Shown: positions 49,792 through 61,098 of the stretch, one piece after another
How positions within the stretch are numbered: position 1 is the stretch's first letter
Layout of the letters: the number at the start of each line of letters is the position of its first letter
Assembly: GCF_014203025.1 (NCBI RefSeq)
Contig: NZ_JACHID010000003.1
Location: 62,001-126,000 of the forward strand
Direction of reading: 5' to 3'
DNA from: Desulfurispira natronophila
GTDB lineage: Bacteria > Chrysiogenota > Chrysiogenetes > Chrysiogenales > Chrysiogenaceae
DNA length: 64,000 nucleotides
Translations under genes and position numbers: made by a program
The notes under the pieces: generated by a model
What the model saw: only the letters and a program-made list of their open reading frames with translations
The model's database searches: none
What the model was told of the DNA's origin: nothing

Positions 49792-50525
49792 GGATCTGTA
49801 GAGGGTCGTACTGAGCTGTCAAAAACACGAACAATGCCGTTGACCAAGCGTCCGATCCAGGAGAAGAATGGATTTGCTTTTCCTTCACCCTCATCCATCA
49901 TGCGACGAAAGCGACCATCGGATGCGTAGAGTATTTCCTCAATAATTTCACGGGCATCGGTGTCACCACTCTTTTGCAAGTATAGTATCCCTTGAACACC
50001 CTGAGAATTCCCTTTGTGAATTAACGCCTTGATGGCTTCGCGTTTGACATAGTAATTATCGCTAAACTCACAGCGCATTATAAGGGCCTCAACTCCCATT
50101 GCTGCTACCACAGTGTCCACGCTGAATGAACTTTTTTTGATTTTTTGTACTTTTTTCAGCATGGCCTGTTCCCGCGTGTCTGCGTTGGATCGTTGAGCTG
50201 TACGTGCCCGCTTGTTTTGGGTACGGGAGTTTGATTGAGAGCGGTAGGAGTTCGTAGAGCTCTTTTGGTCAGTAGTATTTCTTTGGGTTCGCCGCGTTCG
50301 AGACTCATTGGTCGCTGGCTCTTGAGGTGCTGTTGCCTTGTATTGAAGTAACTCGCTGTATACCCGATTTATATTTTGAAAATAGCGCACACTGGAAGGT
50401 GTGTTTCCCAAAACATCGGGGTGGTACTTTTTGACACAGGTGCGAAAAGCCGCCTTGATCTGTGCGGTGGAGTTGGTGTGATCCACACCCAGCAGTCGCT
50501 TTGATTCCCTTGCGTACCGAAACAT
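49788..50525 (-). CDS. J-domain protein with HEAT-like C-terminal half
   Basis: 245 aa. The N-terminal J domain (~1-65: LLGVDHTNSTAQIKAAFRTC, then VKKYHPDVLG) keeps the HPD motif (35-37), so it should stimulate an Hsp70 (DnaK). There is no G/F or zinc-finger region, so it is not DnaJ itself. A basic, Ser/Thr/Arg-rich linker (~70-125) connects to a helical part (~130-225: VAAMGVEALIMRCEFSDNYY, then VKREAIKALIHKGNSQGVQG) that looks like HEAT-type repeats. It sits 1 bp after the CheZ-like gene and overlaps rsmH, in an operon on the minus strand. A special role with the phosphatase is possible. Confidence 0.82.
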   Translation of the reverse strand: MFRYARESKRLLGVDHTNSTAQIKAAFRTCVKKYHPDVLGNTPSSVRYFQNINRVYSELLQYKATAPQEPATNESRTRRTQRNTTDQKSSTNSYRSQSNSRTQNKRARTAQRSNADTREQAMLKKVQKIKKSSFSVDTVVAAMGVEALIMRCEFSDNYYVKREAIKALIHKGNSQGVQGILYLQKSGDTDAREIIEEILYASDGRFRRMMDEGEGKANPFFSWIGRLVNGIVRVFDSSVRPSTDP

Positions 50526-50526
50526 A

Positions 50527-51468
50527 TCAACCCTTCTCCTGGAATGATCCTATCAGTGCCTCAATATCATCATCACTAGCAGCGCCACTATCATCTTTAC
50601 CAAAGGTCTTGGCTACCGAAGCCCGAGAGCTTTCAGGTTTGGAGGAGCCAAACCAAGTGTTAAGGTAGGAGTTAAGTGCCCGGATGACTGCAATTACTTT
50701 TTCTATCTTCTGCCGCGATATGTCCTGGAACTGTAATAAATCCATGGCTACAAAGATGTCGTCCTGACACTGCTCGGCTGTTGTTTTAATCTGCTCTATC
50801 TGCTCTAACGTTTCGGTGAAGTCCCGCAGAAACTTTACTACTGGATTATCAGGATGCTTGGAGCTGAGCATCTCAATAACACGTTCATGGCGATCAAGTA
50901 GTTTAGCAAAATGGTCAATGTCTTCAGACATTTGATTTATCTTCTCGATGGCAGCATCGAGCTTATCCATAACTTCGTTGGTTTTACTTTCGGTTTCAGC
51001 AGTTATTTCGTCCAGTCGATCAATAATATGGTGATCTGGCTCTGGGAGAACGGTACCCGGGGAGCTGGTTTTCCGCTTTGTCGGTGACTCGTCGAGATGG
51101 CAAACGGAATTTAATATCTCTTCATGGTCTTTGGGAAGCTCCTGGGCAGATGAGTCAGCAGGTTCATCTGGATGGGGACTTTCTTCGGCTTCCTGGACAC
51201 TGCCAACTTCATCCGTTTCCAGTGAAGAGTCGTTATCCGACGTACTGTGGTTGTTTTCAAGGGGATTGGCTATCTCTTGTGAACCATGAGATGATTTTGG
51301 GGGAGACGCTGCTGTGGCAGACTCATTTTCAGCAGCATCGACTTCAGCCATTAGGCTTTCTATATCATCATAGTCCTCAGGCTTCTGCTCATCTGAAGGC
51401 TTTGAGTCACTGTCTTCAAATTGTGCTAACAGGGCATCTATATCGCTCTGATCAGCTTTTCCGGCCAT
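50527..51468 (-). CDS. cheZ: CheZ-type chemotaxis phosphatase
   Basis: 313 aa. Phosphatase of CheY-P that resets the flagellar signal. Residues ~165-280 form the long helical hairpin, with the active-site stretch MDLLQFQDISRQKIEKVIAV (compare QDxxRQKIxxV in Helicobacter-type CheZ). The C-terminal peptide SDDDIEALIGSFQEKG matches the CheY-binding tail. A second, similar peptide DQSDIDALLAQF lies at residues 6-17, like the CheY-binding start of FliM. The region 20-150 is acidic and disordered. AAGGAGGT precedes the ATG. No other che gene is nearby; the next genes are a J-domain protein and rsmH. Confidence 0.82.
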   Translation of the reverse strand: MAGKADQSDIDALLAQFEDSDSKPSDEQKPEDYDDIESLMAEVDAAENESATAASPPKSSHGSQEIANPLENNHSTSDNDSSLETDEVGSVQEAEESPHPDEPADSSAQELPKDHEEILNSVCHLDESPTKRKTSSPGTVLPEPDHHIIDRLDEITAETESKTNEVMDKLDAAIEKINQMSEDIDHFAKLLDRHERVIEMLSSKHPDNPVVKFLRDFTETLEQIEQIKTTAEQCQDDIFVAMDLLQFQDISRQKIEKVIAVIRALNSYLNTWFGSSKPESSRASVAKTFGKDDSGAASDDDIEALIGSFQEKG

Positions 51469-51656
51469 TGTGATACCTCCTTGTCAAAACGCCCTCTCCT
51501 GCGGGAGAGTTGCACCTCTTGTGCTGGCATGGCTGGGTTTGATTACTAGCATACTAAATATGGAAACTTTTTGCTTTATATTCAAGTAAAAAACTCACAG
51601 TGTCCATTAACAAAGCTAAGTTCTTTCTTGAACAACTGTAATGGATCATGGTCGAT

Positions 51657-51678
51657 AAGTGGGTTGATTAACCCACTT
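51657..51678. repeat. Hairpin between the cheZ promoter and tRNA-Pro
   Basis: AAGTGGGTT at 51657-51665 pairs perfectly with AACCCACTT at 51670-51678 around GATT. No T-run follows on either strand, so it is not a classical terminator. It is the only structure I see in the 398-bp gap 51469-51866 before the tRNA. Confidence 0.5.
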
Positions 51679-51866
51679 ACTGGCTGGAAATTTATCAAGC
51701 AAGACTGCACTGTGCAAGAAGCGGTTAAATCAGCGCTCAGTCGCATGGCTAAGCAACTGAGCTTGCAAGTTGTAACCATTTGCGGCTGGAAAGGTGGGCA
51801 AAGTGCTGTGTGCGAGCAAAAGCTGCTTGACAGCAACATCTTTTTACCTGTATAACCCCCTTCCGT

Positions 51867-51943
51867 CGGAGCGTGGCGCAGCCTGGTAGCGTACACCCTT
51901 GGGGTGGGTGGGGTCGTCGGTTCAAATCCGGTCGCTCCGACCA
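51867..51943 (+). tRNA. tRNA-Pro (anticodon GGG)
   Basis: 77 nt with the CCA end encoded. Acceptor stem CGGAGCG pairs with CGCTCCG; D arm GCGCAGCCTGGTAGCG; anticodon arm CACCC-TTGGGGT-GGGTG with anticodon GGG; T arm with GGTTCAAATCC. A terminator follows at 51958. The discriminator base is A. Confidence 0.97.
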
Positions 51944-51957
51944 TATCGTGAATCATG

Positions 51958-51994
51958 AAGTGCGATTCCATAAAACGTGGAGTCGCACTTTTTT
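51958..51994 (+). terminator. Rho-independent terminator after tRNA-Pro
   Basis: AAGTGCGATTCCA (51958-51970) and TGGAGTCGCACTT (51978-51990) form a 13-bp stem with one mismatch around a 7-nt loop, followed by TTTT. The stem begins 15 nt after the tRNA CCA end. Confidence 0.85.
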
Positions 51995-52211
51995 GTTGAT
52001 GTGAAGCAATGGCTATCTCCTTCTTAGCTTATCACGTGAGCTGAGTATCGCAAGGTCACACACTTTATTGCACTTCTGGCGATGCCATGGTATAGATTAT
52101 AATTTTAACAATCGCTCCCTAAGAGCAAGTGAATTGCATTGTTGCTGGTTGCGATGGAGTATAGTTCAATACAGCGAGAATACCTTTTCTAAATTGCTTA
52201 CACACTGATAG

Positions 52212-53708
<1,497 letters not shown>

Positions 53709-53709
53709 A

Positions 53710-55266
53710 ATGAGCACCATTGAGCGTAACAAAATACTTATTCTCGATTTTGGCAGCCAGTATACTCAACTTATTGCACGAAGGGTGCGTGAGTCACAGG
53801 TGTACTGTGAGATACTTCCTTTTAATACCGATATTGAAACCATTCGTGAGTTTGCTCCCCGAGGCATCATTCTCTCTGGCGGTCCCTCATCAGTTTTTGC
53901 CGAAAACGCTCCTTTTCCCACTGCTCAAATATTTAACCTGAACGTCCCCATTCTGGGTATCTGCTACGGGATGCAACTGATTGGTTACCTAGAGGGTGGA
54001 GCCGTTGCAAAGTCTGCTTTGCGAGAATTTGGACGCGCTGAGCTAATTATCGACAATACTGAAGATCTTTTTGCAGATTTGGATATTATTGACAATACCT
54101 GCACTGTTTGGATGAGTCACGGTGACAAGGTTGAACGCTTGCCTGATGGTTTTGAAGCAATAGCCCATACCCGAAATGCTCCTATAGCTGCCATGCGTAA
54201 TCCAGGCAAGCAAATCTGGGCTATTCAGTTTCATCCTGAAGTGGTGCATACCTACGAGGGGACAGCTATGCTGTCCAACTTTGTGCACCGTATATGCGGA
54301 TGTGAGTCTACTTGGAACATGGCCAATTTTATTGACTCAAAGATTGAGGAAATTCGTGCCACCGTAGGTGATCGGCAAGTACTCTGTGCCCTTTCCGGCG
54401 GGGTTGACTCATCGGTAGCAGCGATACTTATTCACCGTGCCATAGGTGATCGCCTGACCTGTGTTTTTGTTAACAATGGTCTTTTGCGCAAGAATGAACC
54501 GGAAGCTGTTGTTAAAACTTTCCGTGATCACTATCAAATTAACCTGCATTATGAAGATGCGACTGAGCGCTTTCTGGAAAAACTGTCGGGTGTAACTGAC
54601 CCGGAACGAAAACGGAAAATTATCGGCAATGAATTCATTTACGTCTTCGAAGATGTAAAGCGCCAGCTAGGCAGCTTTGACTTCCTCGCCCAGGGAACAC
54701 TCTACCCTGATGTTATTGAGTCGGTAAGCGTCAAGGGACCATCTGCTGTAATTAAAAGCCACCATAATGTGGGTGGTTTGCCGGAAAATATGGATTTTGA
54801 ATTGCTTGAGCCTTTCCGGGAGCTTTTTAAAGACGAAGTTCGCCTCGTGGGTCTTGAGCTTGGTATGCCGGAAGAAATTGTTCATCGACATCCCTTTCCT
54901 GGGCCAGGCTTGGGGATACGTGTACTGGGAGAAGTTACGAAGGAACGGCTGGATGTACTCCGGGATGCAGATCATATTTTGCTGGAGGAGATCAAAATGG
55001 CCGGCCTTTATCGCACGATTTGGCAAGCCTTTGCCGTGCTGCTTCCAGTAAATACAGTGGGAGTGATGGGTGATGAGCGAACTTACGAAAATGCCTGTGC
55101 TTTACGAGCAGTCTCCAGCGTAGATGGCATGACCGCTGATTGGTCCCACATCCCGTACGAGGTGCTAGGGCGTATATCAAATCGTATAATCAATGAGGTT
55201 CATGGGATTAACCGTGTGGTGTATGATATATCGAGCAAACCGCCAGGTACTATAGAGTGGGAGTAG
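53710..55266 (+). CDS. guaA: GMP synthase (glutamine-hydrolysing)
   Basis: 518 aa; amidates XMP to GMP using glutamine and ATP. The N-terminal class I glutamine amidotransferase domain (~8-200) has [10 protein letters not shown] with the nucleophile cysteine and QFHPEVVHT with the His-Glu pair. The ATP-pyrophosphatase domain (~210-400) has the P-loop [10 protein letters not shown]. The C-terminal dimerisation domain ends [15 protein letters not shown], as in all GuaA. Full length, directly coupled to guaB (1-bp gap; GAGAG as ribosome site within the guaB end). A small palindrome TAAATAATTATTTA (55270-55283) follows the stop but lacks a GC stem. Confidence 0.98.
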   Translation: MSTIERNKILILDFGSQYTQLIARRVRESQVYCEILPFNTDIETIREFAPRGIILSGGPSSVFAENAPFPTAQIFNLNVPILGICYGMQLIGYLEGGAVAKSALREFGRAELIIDNTEDLFADLDIIDNTCTVWMSHGDKVERLPDGFEAIAHTRNAPIAAMRNPGKQIWAIQFHPEVVHTYEGTAMLSNFVHRICGCESTWNMANFIDSKIEEIRATVGDRQVLCALSGGVDSSVAAILIHRAIGDRLTCVFVNNGLLRKNEPEAVVKTFRDHYQINLHYEDATERFLEKLSGVTDPERKRKIIGNEFIYVFEDVKRQLGSFDFLAQGTLYPDVIESVSVKGPSAVIKSHHNVGGLPENMDFELLEPFRELFKDEVRLVGLELGMPEEIVHRHPFPGPGLGIRVLGEVTKERLDVLRDADHILLEEIKMAGLYRTIWQAFAVLLPVNTVGVMGDERTYENACALRAVSSVDGMTADWSHIPYEVLGRISNRIINEVHGINRVVYDISSKPPGTIEWE

Positions 55267-55380
55267 CGCTAAATAATTATTTATGGCTATACACCTCACT
55301 GCAGACATGTTGACGCTCTAACTTTACTTATCGCAGCACTCACTAACACGAGTTTACTAAATCATTGCAGGCAGAGTGAC

Positions 55381-56169
55381 ATGAAGTCTCATATATACTT
55401 TAGATTACAAGAAACCTTTCGCTTCCTCGTGGCTGTTTTACGCACCCGCTCTGGAAGGGCATTTCTTGCAATATACACACTTAATGCCTTCTTGCTGGCC
55501 CTGATAATGCTGCTGGGGCTCTCTGTTCTATTGTTTGGACTCTTTGAAGGTATGGTCCTCAGGCGCCGCACCATGCTTATGAGTCTTGGTATGTTGGTAA
55601 CTATGTTAGTGACGGTGCCACTGCTCAGTATGCCGTTTTTCTCCTTTAAAGACATTGTTAACCACTGTATACACTTTTTTGTTCGGCGCAGGCTGTTTGT
55701 AAACTTGAGTGACCACGTTTTTTATCGCCCCACTATAAACGGGAATATCTCACTGCATCTGGCCAAAGCACACGCCATACTCTCACAGAAACACCAGCTT
55801 ATGCTCAGCAACCCAGGGCCCAAGTCCAATATAAGTCGGCAGCTTGCCATTTCTCTCAGCCGTTCAATAAGAGATGCCGTACGTCTTTCCCGTGACCTTG
55901 TGGAGAACGGGCGCCTGAGAAAGGAGCAGATGATTGTAGGTGCAACCTATAGCTACCTGTTTGGAGCAGCCAAAAGTAAGCTGGGCCTGCAGCGTCACAA
56001 GCCGGCATGGCCTTCACGCTTGCTGAGCAATATCTTTTATCGCCTTGGGGCCCTTCATGCAGTCTATATGTATTTTATTATCCACGATAGCCTGCCGACA
56101 TCATATGATCCGGTTTATTTTATGGCCAGTATCGAGGATGTAGTAAAAGAATCGAAAGCCCGCGACTAG
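55381..56169 (+). CDS. Hypothetical membrane-anchored protein
   Basis: Not recognised, 262 aa. Two hydrophobic helices at ~27-52 (FLAIYTLNAFLLALIMLLGL then SVLLFGLF) and ~65-86 (LMSLGMLVTMLVTVPLLSMP) are followed by a basic cytoplasmic part of ~170 residues (LAISLSRSIRDAVRLSRDLV; SYLFGAAKSKLGLQRHKPAW). The N-terminus lacks a signal peptidase site. It stands 114 bp after guaA on the same strand and convergent with nicO; the 225 bp between the two contain no visible gene or strong terminator. The ribosome site is poor (GCAGAGTG). Confidence 0.7.
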   Translation: MKSHIYFRLQETFRFLVAVLRTRSGRAFLAIYTLNAFLLALIMLLGLSVLLFGLFEGMVLRRRTMLMSLGMLVTMLVTVPLLSMPFFSFKDIVNHCIHFFVRRRLFVNLSDHVFYRPTINGNISLHLAKAHAILSQKHQLMLSNPGPKSNISRQLAISLSRSIRDAVRLSRDLVENGRLRKEQMIVGATYSYLFGAAKSKLGLQRHKPAWPSRLLSNIFYRLGALHAVYMYFIIHDSLPTSYDPVYFMASIEDVVKESKARD

Positions 56170-56394
56170 ACTCTTCAAAACGTTCAGTTCGCAGCAGGTA
56201 GAGATGTCGGCCCCAAGTGCACCTACTGATAGCTTGAGTTTGTTAGTAAGTGCTTGTTATCAGGCCCCTCAAAGGTGAATGTGCCAACCTGCTAAAGATA
56301 GCGCCGTTCGGTAACTCAACCCAAGTTGAGCTTCTCTTTGTATTTTCTGCTCCAATTGATCTTGATTAGTGCTGGATTAAGGCCATCGCAGATT

Positions 56395-57843
56395 TTATGT
56401 CATGAGTAACAGCAGTCCCCCCAGAACACCAATAAATACGACACTGGCGTATTCCACCACGCGACTAAGCCTGTGGTATGAGCTACTCAGAGTGTTACGT
56501 GCAACAATACTGAGCGCTGCCGCTCCAAATATAACTAAACCCATCCCAAGGCTCATAACAATCGCAGCAATGAAACCAACCAGGTAGAGGCCCATGGAGA
56601 GTGAAAAAAGAAAGATGGTAATTGTTCCAGGGCATGGAACCATGCCAGCAGAGAAGACCAGCATGGCATCGCTGCCTTTACTGGCTGGGGCACTGCATCC
56701 ACGGCAACTACAGTGGGTGGCTTCAAGTGAATTTAGTTGATGATGCTCCTGGTAGCCTGGCATGGATGCATGCTTTTTGTGCAAACGATGGGATCGAAAC
56801 TTGCTGATGGCCAGGTAAATGGCAATAGCTACAATCATTGTTCCAGAAATTTGTGTCATGACCTTGGTCGGCTGTTGCAAGGCAGACGTCAACAGAGCGT
56901 CCAGTACAAACAGCAAAATGATCGTAAAGATAAATGCTGAGAATACGTGAACAATCCCTATAAGCAATGACATAAATGCTGCTTTGATGTAATTTTGCTT
57001 TCCGGCAAGAAAGTAAGAAGCAACCAGGCTTTTCCCATGGCCTGGACCTGCTGCATGCAGTAAGCCGTATCCAAAAGAGAAAGCTAACAGGGTCACAAGT
57101 GCCAACACACTGCCGTCGTTCTTCACCGCTTTTAGTGAATTACTGATGGCCTGACTGGCCTGCTGCAGGATTTTGGAAAAATGGTCCATGCTGTTTTGGT
57201 ACCAGCTTTGGGATTCCTTTATGGGTGGGGCGATTGAGGCAGTGGTAGCTTGTTGAGGCTCTACAGCACTTCCCAGGGAGAGCAGAAGAGTGTGAGGGTA
57301 GTCGTGAAGATTGTGCTGCACACCTACAGAAGGAGGGGTCTGGTAACTCATACCTTCAGGACGTAAAAAAAAACTGAGGTAACGACGGGGGTCAAAAAAC
57401 TCCAGCTCCATATGCATCCTTGACCCTAGCTCTTGATAAATACCTATAGTGAAGTGGTAACTGGCTACATCACCCTCGAACTCAAAGTGGGAATCTGTGA
57501 CGGCAGATTTTACATCTACTGGTTCACCATCAAGCTCTATTCGTGTCAAGTAATTATAAGGGACAATATCTGCCTCAAATGCATCAAGCAGCTTCTGTCG
57601 AGTTTGATCACTATCATCTGCTTCTTGCACAAATGTTCTTAGCACCTGAGTAAATGATGGTGAAAATTCCCATTCTACAGCTATGCTTTGCAACTGGTCC
57701 GAGTCTACTTCCAGGTGAAAGTGGGGAAAAACAACCCCATCAAAGGCGGCGCAAAGAGCACAGGCATTCGCGTAACTAGGCAGTAAAACGAGCAGAGCTG
57801 CCAGAAGGGCAATAAGTCTCGGTCGAGCCATTACATTTTCCAT
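56395..57843 (-). CDS. DUF1007-NicO nickel/cobalt efflux-type transporter
   Basis: 482 aa fusion. Signal peptide or first helix at ~5-26 (MARPRLIALLAALLVLLPSY). Residues ~30-200 form a DUF1007-like extracytoplasmic domain (ALCAAFDGVVFPHFHLEVDS, TIGIYQELGSRMHMELEFFD). From ~255 on there are six or so membrane helices of the NicO/RcnA family, with GYGLLHAAGPGHGKSLVASYF carrying the HxxGPGH metal motif, a His/Cys-rich loop (HKKHASMPGYQEHHQLNSLE, then HCSCRGCS) and GMVPCPGTI. Exports or imports Ni/Co. ATGs at 57843 and 57831 are both possible starts. It follows the HD gene by 6 bp, so they are co-transcribed. Confidence 0.88.
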   Translation of the reverse strand: MENVMARPRLIALLAALLVLLPSYANACALCAAFDGVVFPHFHLEVDSDQLQSIAVEWEFSPSFTQVLRTFVQEADDSDQTRQKLLDAFEADIVPYNYLTRIELDGEPVDVKSAVTDSHFEFEGDVASYHFTIGIYQELGSRMHMELEFFDPRRYLSFFLRPEGMSYQTPPSVGVQHNLHDYPHTLLLSLGSAVEPQQATTASIAPPIKESQSWYQNSMDHFSKILQQASQAISNSLKAVKNDGSVLALVTLLAFSFGYGLLHAAGPGHGKSLVASYFLAGKQNYIKAAFMSLLIGIVHVFSAFIFTIILLFVLDALLTSALQQPTKVMTQISGTMIVAIAIYLAISKFRSHRLHKKHASMPGYQEHHQLNSLEATHCSCRGCSAPASKGSDAMLVFSAGMVPCPGTITIFLFSLSMGLYLVGFIAAIVMSLGMGLVIFGAAALSIVARNTLSSSYHRLSRVVEYASVVFIGVLGGLLLLMT

Positions 57844-57849
57844 TCCCGT

Positions 57850-58941
57850 CTAGTCATCGTCCTTACCAAATGGCAAAACGGAATCAAGATTTTCAAATGG
57901 CTTTTGCGCAAAGTCTTTCCTTGCTGCCGATGGTTTCGTTTTTTCCTGCACTGATGGGGCTGCTGGTGGAGTAGGTTGGGGACTGTTGTCTTGGAGCACC
58001 GCAGGGTTTTCATGCTCAGCTCCGCGGTAGAAGCGTCTCTCCATCAAGCGATGATAATCACTCCAGGGGCCGCCGGGATTACTGGCAAAGGCATCGCTGA
58101 TAATACTGATGCGAGCATCCAGGTCGTCCATATGGTGGACAATAAACGCCTCCATTGTTTTTGGGCGCTTTGGGGAACCAAACTCCAGGTATCCATGATG
58201 GCTCAGGATAATGTGTTTAATCTCCGTCGCCAGGTCAGGAGGAAAGTGAGGAAATTTACGCACAAAGCGCTCGAAAATTTCACAGCCAATGTAGAGGTGT
58301 CCTAGCAGCATACCCGGTGTACTGTACTCAAAGGCGGTCTTGTACTCTAGTTCACGGATTTTTCCAATATCATGAAAAAAGGCTCCGGCCAGAACTTTAT
58401 CCTGGTTTACTTGGGGATAGTGGGGACAGACACGCAGAGCAAGGCCCATCACAGAGACCGTGTGCTCCAGTAGGCCACCGAGAGTTGCATGATGGACATT
58501 TTTTGCTGCGGGAGCAGTCTGCAACAGGTACTTTATCTCTGGGTCCTGAGTTACAGCTACCAAAAGTTTTTTCAAGTGTGTGTTTTCCACCCGGGCAATC
58601 ATGTTTTCCAGCTCACTGTAGAGGGCATTGATGTCTTTGCAGGTAGAGGGTAAAAATTTGTCACGGTCGAAGGCGGCGCCTGATGGGGCAATGGTAGCTA
58701 TATTGAGCTGCAGGTTCCCTTTGAACTCCTGAACCGAGGCCTTGACGGTTACGACCTGGCCGTCGCGAAACTCGGGGCCGCCCGCCTGATAATTCCAGTT
58801 GTAGCCATCAATCTGGCCGGTGCGGTCCTGTAGCTTGAGAAACTGAAAGTCCTTTCCGTTGCGGGCTTGCCGGATGGCATGCTGAGTTACCAGCAGGTCT
58901 TCGTGTATGACCTTTCCCGCCTCAAATTCGCCAATAAACAA
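57850..58941 (-). CDS. OB-fold/HD-domain 3'-5' exoribonuclease (YhaM-like)
   Basis: 363 aa. N-terminal OB-fold (~10-95: KDFQFLKLQDRTGQIDGYNW) and HD phosphohydrolase domain (~150-300: HHATLGGLLEHTVSVMGLAL, then AGAFFHDIGKIRELEY and IIHLSHHGY-like IILSHHGYLEFG). That is the order of YhaM, a 3'-5' exoribonuclease of RNA and single-stranded DNA. The C-terminal ~60 residues are proline- and charge-rich and extra. The start codon is TTG (58939-58941) with AGGAGA at the right distance; no ATG fits. Divergent from the PhoU-like gene; the 177 bp between share promoters. Confidence 0.88.
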   Translation of the reverse strand: MFIGEFEAGKVIHEDLLVTQHAIRQARNGKDFQFLKLQDRTGQIDGYNWNYQAGGPEFRDGQVVTVKASVQEFKGNLQLNIATIAPSGAAFDRDKFLPSTCKDINALYSELENMIARVENTHLKKLLVAVTQDPEIKYLLQTAPAAKNVHHATLGGLLEHTVSVMGLALRVCPHYPQVNQDKVLAGAFFHDIGKIRELEYKTAFEYSTPGMLLGHLYIGCEIFERFVRKFPHFPPDLATEIKHIILSHHGYLEFGSPKRPKTMEAFIVHHMDDLDARISIISDAFASNPGGPWSDYHRLMERRFYRGAEHENPAVLQDNSPQPTPPAAPSVQEKTKPSAARKDFAQKPFENLDSVLPFGKDDD

Positions 58942-59118
58942 TGGGATCTCCTATTCCGATATTTTTTTTCGCAACTGGTGTAAAATTCAGGTGAAATATT
59001 GGTAAAAATAATGTTATGCCTATGGCGGCCGAAACCGGATTTGCTGGCGAGGCAAAGAATACATGAATCACCAGACGAATTAAATCATTTTCACGCTGCA
59101 CCAGGAGTGAGTACCGCT

Positions 59119-59790
59119 ATGAGCTTAATTACCGGACTGTTTGGTCCCGATCCCCTTAAAGCTATTCAGGATCACATGCAGGCTGTCAAGGAGTGCATTG
59201 ACCTGTTGGATCCGGCCATCGAACACTGGCTGAACGAGGATTTTGACAGCCTCAAGGTCACCGCCAAGAAGATCATGAAATTTGAAAATCGCGCCGACCG
59301 CATCCAGGCTACTTCACGCGCATCCTTTTCCTCCAGTGTCTTTATGCCCGTCTCCCGCAAAAACCTCTTTACCCTTCTCAAGCGCCAGGACAGTATCGCC
59401 AATGATGTAGAGGACATAGCCTTTATCCTCACTGTGCGCAACACCTACCTGCACCCGCAGCTACGTCAGCCCTTCATGGACTTCTACCACCAGTTGCAAG
59501 CTATTCTCAATCATACCCTGGAGATGATGGAGGGTATACGTGTTCTCTTCGAAAGTGGTTTTGGGGCTCCGCAAAAGAAGGAGTTTATCGCTAAGGTTGA
59601 GGAGATCATTCACCTGGAGTGGGAGTGCGACAAACGTCAGTACAAGTTGGCCCAGCATATCTACGCCCTTGAAGAGGAGATGTCGCCAGTGACTATCTTT
59701 ATGCTGGCGGAACTGAGCAAGAAAATGGGCGATATGGCCAATGCAGCGGAAAAACTGGCTGAGTCCTTGGCACAAACCTTATCCGAGTAA
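59119..59790 (+). CDS. DUF47 PhoU-like protein, PiT partner
   Basis: 223 aa all-helical cytoplasmic protein of the DUF47 (TIGR00153) family: LITGLFGPDPLKAIQDHMQA, then FENRADRIQATSRASFSSSV and RQDSIANDVEDIAFILTVRN. It has acidic metal-binding stretches (ExxAD; DxxDDxxED) and the conserved C-terminal MLAELSKKMGDMANAAEKLA. These proteins are thought to gate the neighbouring low-affinity phosphate transporter. I use ATG 59119 (AGGAG 11 nt upstream). The pit gene follows after 42 bp on the same strand, so the pair forms the usual operon. Confidence 0.93.
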   Translation: MSLITGLFGPDPLKAIQDHMQAVKECIDLLDPAIEHWLNEDFDSLKVTAKKIMKFENRADRIQATSRASFSSSVFMPVSRKNLFTLLKRQDSIANDVEDIAFILTVRNTYLHPQLRQPFMDFYHQLQAILNHTLEMMEGIRVLFESGFGAPQKKEFIAKVEEIIHLEWECDKRQYKLAQHIYALEEEMSPVTIFMLAELSKKMGDMANAAEKLAESLAQTLSE

Positions 59791-59832
59791 CCTTAAGTGT
59801 CCTTCTAAAATGAACACAGGCGAGTAAATAGT

Positions 59833-61098
59833 ATGGTGATTGAACACGCGACTCTGATATTGATTCTCGTAGTAATTTTTGGATTTTATATGGCCTGGAA
59901 CATAGGGGCCAACGATGTAGCCAATGCCATGGGTACATCGGTGGGTTCACGGGCCCTGACTCTCAAGCAAGCTGTTTTAGTGGCGGCTGTATTTGAGTTC
60001 CTGGGAGCCGTATTGGTCGGATCGTCAGTAACCCAGACGGTCAAAAGCGGGATTGTTGATATTAGCCTCTTTTCCTCCACTCCGGAGGTCGTAGTGACGG
60101 GCATGCTCTGTGCCCTGCTGGCGGCAGCTCTGTGGCTTCAGGTGGCCACTATCTTTGGATGGCCCGTGTCCACAACTCACTCGATTATTGGCGCTGTGGT
60201 GGGGTTTGGTTTAATGGCCGGAGGAATTGGGGTTATTCAGTGGGAGCGTCTGACGCAGGTTGGCATGAGCTGGATTATCTCGCCTGCAAGTGGCGCTCTG
60301 ATCAGTATGCTAATATACCTGTTTATTCATAAAAGGATTCTGGCAACCCAGGCCCCGGTTGCCAACGCCAAGCGCTATACGCCCTACCTCGTCTTCATTC
60401 TCATCTTTATCCTTTCTCTCTCGGTTATCTACAAAGGTCTCGCCAACGTCAATCTGCCGGTCACGTTCGAGCATTCCCTACTGTTATCCCTGACAACTGG
60501 CCTGATTGGTGTTGCTATCAGCAAGCGGCTGCTTGCCCGTATTCCTGATTCGGCTTATAATCGCAAAGGCTTTGGGGCCAAGTTTACCGTAGTTGACAGC
60601 ATTTACCGCTCCATGATGATTCTCACTGCTTGCTATGTCGCTTTTGCCCATGGGGCCAATGATGTAGCCAACGCCATCGGACCTCTGGCGGCAGTGGTGA
60701 CGACCCTGCAGACCGGCCTGATACTTGAGGAAGTACCTGTTCCCTTCTGGGTGCTGGCACTAGGCGGTATCGGCATCGTCATTGGTATTGCCACCATGGG
60801 TTACCGGGTTATTGATACTATCGGGAAGAAAATCACAGAAATTACCCCTACCAGTGGGTTTTCCGCCACTTTTGGCGCTGCGACCACCGTACTGACTTGC
60901 TCTACCTTGGGTCTACCTATCTCAACTACCCACACACTGGTAGGGAGTGTAATCGGCGTGGGACTGGTAAAGGGTATAGGTAGTATCAACCTGCGCATGC
61001 TGTGGGGTATTGTCGCTTCCTGGCTTGTTACTCTTCCCGTGTCTGCTGTTTTATGCGCATTGCTTTACAAGGTGCTGTTTACTCTGCTCTACGCATAA
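59833..61098 (+). CDS. pit: PiT-family inorganic phosphate transporter
   Basis: 421 aa, ten or more membrane helices with the PiT internal duplication. GANDVANAMGTSVGSRALTL (residues ~22-41) and AHGANDVANAIGPLAAVVTT (~273-292) are the two signature repeats; IFGWPVSTTHSIIGAVVGFG and LGLPISTTHTLVGSVIGVGL are the paired STTH regions. It moves phosphate (with H+ or Na+, or as metal-phosphate) across the inner membrane. Paired with the DUF47 gene. Full length, no oddities. Confidence 0.96.
   Translation: MVIEHATLILILVVIFGFYMAWNIGANDVANAMGTSVGSRALTLKQAVLVAAVFEFLGAVLVGSSVTQTVKSGIVDISLFSSTPEVVVTGMLCALLAAALWLQVATIFGWPVSTTHSIIGAVVGFGLMAGGIGVIQWERLTQVGMSWIISPASGALISMLIYLFIHKRILATQAPVANAKRYTPYLVFILIFILSLSVIYKGLANVNLPVTFEHSLLLSLTTGLIGVAISKRLLARIPDSAYNRKGFGAKFTVVDSIYRSMMILTACYVAFAHGANDVANAIGPLAAVVTTLQTGLILEEVPVPFWVLALGGIGIVIGIATMGYRVIDTIGKKITEITPTSGFSATFGAATTVLTCSTLGLPISTTHTLVGSVIGVGLVKGIGSINLRMLWGIVASWLVTLPVSAVLCALLYKVLFTLLYA

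Noticed and set aside
51582-51971. 129-aa open frame on the minus strand containing GATGFEPTTPPTPRVYATRL
   Set aside because: This is the familiar false protein produced by reading a tRNA gene on the opposite strand; tRNA-Pro at 51867-51943 explains it.
55270-55283. Terminator after guaA
   Set aside because: TAAATAATTATTTA is a perfect palindrome but purely A/T, too weak for a rho-independent terminator.
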